64,000 nt of DNA. Source: Xylophilus ampelinus (GTDB lineage: Bacteria > Pseudomonadota > Gammaproteobacteria > Burkholderiales > Burkholderiaceae_C). Below the pieces are notes generated by a model. It searched no databases. It worked only from the letters and a program-made list of their open reading frames with translations, and was not told the DNA's origin. The DNA lies in the NCBI RefSeq assembly GCF_901875635.1, contig NZ_CABFMN010000085.1, forward strand, positions 1 to 64,000. The letters are read 5' to 3'. Shown piece by piece: positions 60,220 to 64,000 of the stretch. Made by a program: the position numbers and the translations under genes. Position 1 is the stretch's first letter, and each line of letters starts with the position of its first letter.

Positions 60220-60921
60220 TCAGCCCTGCACGGCGCGCACTGCGTCGAGGATCACGTCCGCCACCGCCTGCGGCTGCGAGAGCAGCGACATGTGGCTCGC
60301 GGCGAGTTCAGTCGTGCGGGCCTTCAGGCGGGCCACCAGTTCGTGCTGCAACTCGACGCTCACGGCCCGGTCATCGGTCGACAGCACATACCAGTTCGGG
60401 CGCGTCTGCCAGGCGGCCTGCGTCACCTTGTCGCCGAAGGTGCTCGCGCCGAGCGGCGGCGACACGGCGGCCAGCACGCGCGCCTCTTCCGCGGGCAGGT
60501 CCTGGGCCACGTTGTGCAGAAAGCCGTCGACGCTCATGACCAGGCTGCCCGTGGTGTCGGCCGACACGGTCGACAGCCCGGGCGGCGCGGGATGGGCCGC
60601 GACCTGATCGCCGGTGGATTCGCCTACGTCCGGCGCGAAAGCCGCGACGTAGACCAGCGCCTTCACCTTCGGGTCGTTGCCCGCCTCGGTGATGACGGTG
60701 CCGCCCCAGCTGTGGCCGACCAGCACCACCGGCCCGGACGCCTGGTCGAGTGCGTGGTGGGTGGCCGCGACGTCGGCCGCGAGGGAGGTCGTGGGGTTCT
60801 GCACCGCCTTCACCGGGACGCCAGCGCGCTGCAGGAGGGGAATCACCCGGGCCCAGCTCGAGGCGTCGGCCCAGGCGCCGTGGACGAGGATGACGGTGGG
60901 TGAGGGCGTGGAGGAGGGCAT
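60220..60921 (-). CDS. Alpha/beta hydrolase, salicylate-esterase-like
   Basis: 233 residues. VILVHGAWADASSWARVIP is typical of the EstC/salicylate methyl esterase-like group; VLVGHSWGGTVI holds the Ser nucleophile, and a C-terminal His lies in AASHMSLLSQP. The substrate is unknown. GGAG precedes the ATG at 60921. It is 55 bases upstream of the Tat-leader hydrolase on the same strand, so the two may be co-expressed. Confidence 0.86.
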   Translation of the reverse strand: MPSSTPSPTVILVHGAWADASSWARVIPLLQRAGVPVKAVQNPTTSLAADVAATHHALDQASGPVVLVGHSWGGTVITEAGNDPKVKALVYVAAFAPDVGESTGDQVAAHPAPPGLSTVSADTTGSLVMSVDGFLHNVAQDLPAEEARVLAAVSPPLGASTFGDKVTQAAWQTRPNWYVLSTDDRAVSVELQHELVARLKARTTELAASHMSLLSQPQAVADVILDAVRAVQG

Positions 60922-61042
60922 GGCGGGTCCTGGGTCGGAATGAACGCCTGCCTGGTGCGCGCCGCTTCGATCCGTGCCGGACGCGCACCCGGCCGAGGCG
61001 CGGGAAGGCCCGTACTGTCTTTGCCTGCCGCCATCGCGTCTT

Positions 61043-61056
61043 GCAGAAAATTCTGC
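61043..61056. promoter_or_regulatory. Possible Lrp/AsnC-type operator
   Basis: GCAGAA / TTCTGC perfect six-base arms around AA. Lrp/AsnC-family sites often look like this; no such regulator gene is in the window, so the assignment is weak. Confidence 0.3.
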
Positions 61057-61188
61057 GGATATGGATGTTTGCCGCGCCCGCATGCGGTCGGTGCGCCGGC
61101 CGGGCGCACGGCCGCGCAGACGCGGCGAGGCCGCGCCGCGTCAGGGGGGCGCCGAGCCCTCCACGGATTGGTAACGAACGTGACGATT

Positions 61189-61235
61189 TCGGCTGCAGCG
61201 CCCGACTGGCGGGCGCTGCAGGCCGATTGCACTTT
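61189..61235 (+). repeat. GCTAT/ATAGC dispersed repeat, copy 15 (partial)
   Basis: The middle stem and tail are present: GCAGCGCCCG, loop, CGGGCGCTGCAGGCC, GATTGCACTTTC. The TGCTAT/ATAGC part is lost. It lies 23 bases from the M20 gene stop. Confidence 0.6.
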
Positions 61236-61257
61236 CGCCAAGAAGGCGGGAAAAGTC

Positions 61258-62496
61258 TCAGGCCAGCAGGTCGGCGAGGGTGCGCGCGATCACCTGGGTG
61301 GCGCGGCGCAGGTCCTCGAGGTCGATGCGCTCGTCGTTGCGCTTGGCGTGCGACTCCAGCACGGTGCGCGGACCGGCACCGTAGATCACGCCGGGGATGC
61401 CCGCCTCGCCGTACAGCCGCACGTCGGTGTACAGCGGCGTGCCCATCGCCGGAATGGGCTGGCCGAAGAGTTCGGCGCCGTGCTTCTGGATCGCGTCGAC
61501 CAGCGGCCGGTTGCCGGGCAGCGGCTTCATCGAATTGGCCAGCAGCAGGCGCTTGACCTCGACCATGATGCCGCCCGCCGGCGTCGTGAACTCCGCCGCA
61601 GCCTTCTCGATCACCGCGCGGATGTCGGCCTCGACCTCGGCCGGGTTCTCCTCGGGGATCATGCGGCGATCGAGCTTGAACATGACCTTGCCGGGCACCA
61701 CGTTGGTGTTGGTGCCGCCCTCGATGCGGCCGACGTTGAGATAGGGGTGCGTGATGCCCTCGACCTTCGACGTCACCTCACGGTAGCGCGTGTTCTGTGC
61801 GTACAGCGCGTTGAGGATGTGCACCGCGCCCTGCAGCGCGTCGACGCCGGTGGCCGGGATGGCGGCGTGCGCCATCTTGCCGTGCACCGTCACCTCCATC
61901 TGGAGGCAGCCGTTGTGGGCCGTCACCACCTCGTAGCTGAAGCCGGCGGCGATCATCAGGTCGGGCTTCGTCAGTCCCTTCTTCAGGAGCCAGCCCGGGC
62001 CGAGCAGGCCGCCGAATTCCTCGTCGTAGGTGAAGTGCAGCTCCACGCTGCCCTTCGTCGGCCTGGCGACGGCCTCGAGCGCGCGCACCGCGAAGGTGAA
62101 GCTCGCGAAGTCGCTCTTGCTCACCGCGGCCGCGCGGCCGAAGAGCTGGCCGTTCTCGATCTCGCCGCCGTAGGGGTCGTGCGTCCAGCCCTCGCCGGGC
62201 GGCACCACGTCACCGTGGGCGTTCAGGGCGACGGTGCGGCCGGCGTCACCATATTTGCGGCGCACGATCAGGTTGGTGATCGACTCCAGGCCGTAGTCCT
62301 GCACCTCCTGCGCCGGCACGGCATGCTTCTCGGCGTCGAAGCCCCAGGCGGCGATCAGTTCGGCCGTGCGATCGGCGTGCGGCGCGTTGTTGCCGGGCGG
62401 CGTGTCGGTGGGCACGCGCACCAGCTCCTGCAGGAAGGCCACCTCCTCGTCGAAGTGGGCGTCGATCCAGGCGTCGAGTCTTGAGTAGTCGGTCAT
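61258..62496 (-). CDS. M20 family metallopeptidase (ArgE/DapE type)
   Basis: 412 residues, zinc-dependent deacylase/peptidase fold. The metal ligands are in LNAHGDVVPPGEGW, the catalytic Glu pair in YDEEFGG, and the dimerisation lobe follows (VHGKMAHAAIP). The substrate is not determined; amidated or N-acylated amino acids and ureido compounds are usual. It precedes the fusion gene on the same strand; the spacer carries a ~110 bp palindrome. Confidence 0.88.
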   Translation of the reverse strand: MTDYSRLDAWIDAHFDEEVAFLQELVRVPTDTPPGNNAPHADRTAELIAAWGFDAEKHAVPAQEVQDYGLESITNLIVRRKYGDAGRTVALNAHGDVVPPGEGWTHDPYGGEIENGQLFGRAAAVSKSDFASFTFAVRALEAVARPTKGSVELHFTYDEEFGGLLGPGWLLKKGLTKPDLMIAAGFSYEVVTAHNGCLQMEVTVHGKMAHAAIPATGVDALQGAVHILNALYAQNTRYREVTSKVEGITHPYLNVGRIEGGTNTNVVPGKVMFKLDRRMIPEENPAEVEADIRAVIEKAAAEFTTPAGGIMVEVKRLLLANSMKPLPGNRPLVDAIQKHGAELFGQPIPAMGTPLYTDVRLYGEAGIPGVIYGAGPRTVLESHAKRNDERIDLEDLRRATQVIARTLADLLA

Positions 62497-62513
62497 GGCT
62501 TTTCGGTCTTTTT

Positions 62514-62624
62514 CCCTCTCCCTCTGGGAGAGGGCAGGGTGAGGGCTCGCGGCGATGGGGAGGGGCGAACGGTCGATGCGTCGTGGCCCCTCACCCCAAC
62601 CCTCTCCCCAGCGGGGATAGGGAG
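62514..62624. repeat. CCCTCTCCC-type dispersed palindrome
   Basis: Left arm CCCTCTCCCTCTGGGAGAGG, then GCAGGGTGAGGG; right arm (587-624) CCCCTCACCCCAACCCTCTC with GGGGATAGGGAG. This type is common in many proteobacterial genomes. It fills the gap between the M20 gene and the fusion gene. Confidence 0.85.
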
Positions 62625-62627
62625 TAA

Positions 62628-64000
62628 TCAGGGCTGTTCCAGCGCCAGGTTGTCCAGCAGGCGCTGGAAGGCTTCCACGGCGAGCTGCATGTCGTCGTTG
62701 GTGCTCATCTCGAGCGGGTTGTGGCTGATGCCGGAGTTGATGCCGCGCACGAAGAGCATGGCCTGCGGCATCACCTCGTGCAGCTTCATCGCATCGTGGC
62801 CGGCGCCGCTGGGCATGCGAAACAGCGGCACGCCCAGGGCGTCGACGGCTTGCTCCCAGCGCTTCTGCCAGGCCGGGTCGCTCGGCGCGGCGCTGGCGCG
62901 CATCGTCTCTTCGAGCGTGTAGCGCACGCCGCGGCGCGCGCAGATGTCCGCGAGGGCCGCCAGCACGTCGCCCACCACGGCGTCGCGCTGCGCATCGTGA
63001 GGCGCGCGGATGTCCAGGCTGAACCTGCAGTTGCCGGGCACCACGTTGATCGAGCCGTTGGGCACCTGCAGCATGCCGACGGTGGCGACCGAGTCGCGGT
63101 CCTTGCCGGCGCGCGCCTCGGCGAAGAGGATCAGTTCGGCCACGGCGCAGGCCGCGTCGCGCCGGCGGTCCATCGGCGTGGTGCCGGCGTGGCTCGCCAT
63201 GCCGATCACCTCGCCGACGAATCGCACGCTGCCGTTGATCGATGTGACGATGCCCAGCGGCAGGTCCAGCTCGTTGAGCACCGGCCCCTGTTCGATGTGC
63301 ACCTCGACGAAGCCGAGGTACTTCGACGGCTCGCGCTGGATCTTCGCAATCTCGTCCAGCTTCAGCCCCGCATGCGCCATCGCCTCGCGCATGGTCACGC
63401 CGTCGGCGTCCTGCTGGTCCAGCCAGGCCGGGTTGAAATGGCCGATCAGCGCGCCCGAGCCGAGGAAGGTGGCCTTGTAGCGCTGGCCTTCCTCCTCCGC
63501 GAAACCCACCACCTCGAAGGCGAAGGGCAGGCGGCGGCCCTGCTTCTTCAGTTCTCGCACGCAGGCCATCGGCACGAAGATGCCGAGTCGGCCGTCGTAC
63601 TTACCGCCGTTGCGCACGGTGTCGTAGTGGCTGCCGGTCAGCAGCGTCTTCGCGCCCGGCGTGGCCGCTTCGTAACGGCCGACCACGTTGCCCACGGCGT
63701 CGATCTCCACGCTGTCGAAGCCGCAGGCGCGCATGTCGGCCGCGATCTGCGCCGCGGCGGCGCGGTGCGCGTCGGTGAGGTAGGTGACGGTGAGCTGGCC
63801 CAGCTCGGCGTAGCCCGGGTCGGTGTGCACCGACAGCGCCTCCTGCCAGTCCCACACCACGTTGCCCAGTTCGGGCGAGACGCCGAACTTGTCGTTGAGC
63901 CGGATCTCGGCGATGCGGTGGATGTTGCGCAGCGACTCGGCGCGCTCGAAGTCCGGGTGGTGGTGCAGCCGGCGCTCGAAGGTGGCGATGATCTCCTTCT
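62628..64000 (-). CDS. UraD-like / M20 amidohydrolase fusion, N-terminus cut by window edge
   Basis: Open to the window edge, 456 codons visible. The C-terminal ~410 residues are an M20-family hydantoinase/carbamoylase (allantoate amidohydrolase/ureidoglycolate amidohydrolase-like): LLTGSHYDTVRNGGKYDGRLG, FAEEEGQRYKATFLGSG, VEVHIEQGPVLNE, HAGTTPMDRRRDA and PSGAGHDAMKL carry the metal and substrate sites. Before it, EIIATFERRLHHHPDFERAE and IHRIAEIRL look like the C-terminus of OHCU decarboxylase (UraD). The gene thus seems to join two ureide/purine-degradation enzymes. The UraD part is inferred from about 40 residues only. Confidence 0.82.
   Translation of the reverse strand, partial: KEIIATFERRLHHHPDFERAESLRNIHRIAEIRLNDKFGVSPELGNVVWDWQEALSVHTDPGYAELGQLTVTYLTDAHRAAAAQIAADMRACGFDSVEIDAVGNVVGRYEAATPGAKTLLTGSHYDTVRNGGKYDGRLGIFVPMACVRELKKQGRRLPFAFEVVGFAEEEGQRYKATFLGSGALIGHFNPAWLDQQDADGVTMREAMAHAGLKLDEIAKIQREPSKYLGFVEVHIEQGPVLNELDLPLGIVTSINGSVRFVGEVIGMASHAGTTPMDRRRDAACAVAELILFAEARAGKDRDSVATVGMLQVPNGSINVVPGNCRFSLDIRAPHDAQRDAVVGDVLAALADICARRGVRYTLEETMRASAAPSDPAWQKRWEQAVDALGVPLFRMPSGAGHDAMKLHEVMPQAMLFVRGINSGISHNPLEMSTNDDMQLAVEAFQRLLDNLALEQP

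Larger units (their letters stand above)
60922..61257. other. Hydrolase-M20 intergenic region
   Basis: 336 bp. It holds an inverted repeat GCAGAA-AA-TTCTGC at 61043-61056, GC-rich hairpin-prone sequence (61080-61145), and a partial dispersed repeat (61189-61235). No gene is seen. The first element lies about 120 bases upstream of the hydrolase ATG. Confidence 0.6.

Overview
The window is a high-GC chromosomal segment of a betaproteobacterium of the order Burkholderiales. It is most likely Comamonadaceae, and Variovorax or a close relative fits best. The evidence is the gene order yceD-rpmF-plsX-fabHDGF with acpP, then rpoE-rseAB-mucD-lepA-lepB-rnc-era-recO-pdxJ-acpS-nagZ; the leuCDB-asd-fimV-truA-trpFBA-accD block; and the sdhCDAB-sdhE-gltA / GntR / mdh / acnB block. 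A dispersed ~60 bp repeat of a type I associate with Comamonadaceae points the same way. No tRNA, rRNA, CRISPR array, prophage or transposase gene was seen. Both ends cut a gene: rne on the left and a uraD-like/amidohydrolase fusion on the right.

Layout. 1-9.4 kb: rne (minus), then rluC, a HAD phosphatase, a Rieske protein and an S49 peptidase (plus); an MFS transporter, an RsmI-like methylase and a Maf protein (minus); and yceD. 9.5-15.4 kb: rpmF, plsX and the fatty-acid synthesis cluster. 15.4-20 kb: a small YgfX-like membrane protein, sigma-E, its anti-sigma factors RseA and RseB, and the protease MucD. 20.5-29.2 kb: lepA, lepB, DUF4845, rnc, era, an exported unknown, recO, pdxJ, acpS and nagZ. 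29.3-32.2 kb: lysS and a LON-domain protein (minus) and yggT (plus). 32.3-44.7 kb: leucine, aspartate-family and tryptophan genes with fimV, truA and accD, all minus. 44.8-58.4 kb: a LysR gene, then a TCA-cycle supercluster (gltA, sdhEBADC and a GntR regulator on minus; mdh, tam, a CitE-like lyase, an exported unknown and acnB on plus). 58.5-64 kb: accessory enzymes (a PNPOx-fold protein, two alpha/beta hydrolases, an M20 peptidase and the fusion gene).

How the genes work together. The fab cluster makes acyl-ACP for membrane lipid, and AcpS, 15 kb away, activates ACP. RpoE-RseA-RseB-MucD form the envelope-stress circuit. The TCA block encodes citrate synthase, aconitase, succinate dehydrogenase and malate dehydrogenase around one GntR regulator whose upstream region carries a 12 bp palindrome.

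The most unusual signal is not a gene. A 60-66 bp structured repeat (a small TGCTAT/ATAGC stem, then a GCGCCCG/CGGGCGC stem, then a GGCCGATTT tail) occurs about 15 times, roughly once per 4-5 kb. Several copies lie inside or at the ends of essential coding sequences (fabH, era, nagZ, trpF, citE-like, ygfX-like) and are read in frame. Other interspersed palindromes are three ~120 bp CGCGAAGG-type inverted repeats (two fill the leu operon spacers), two copies of a TGCCCCC/GGCGGCCCGGC element, and single copies of two further palindrome families. Most protein-coding content is ordinary housekeeping.
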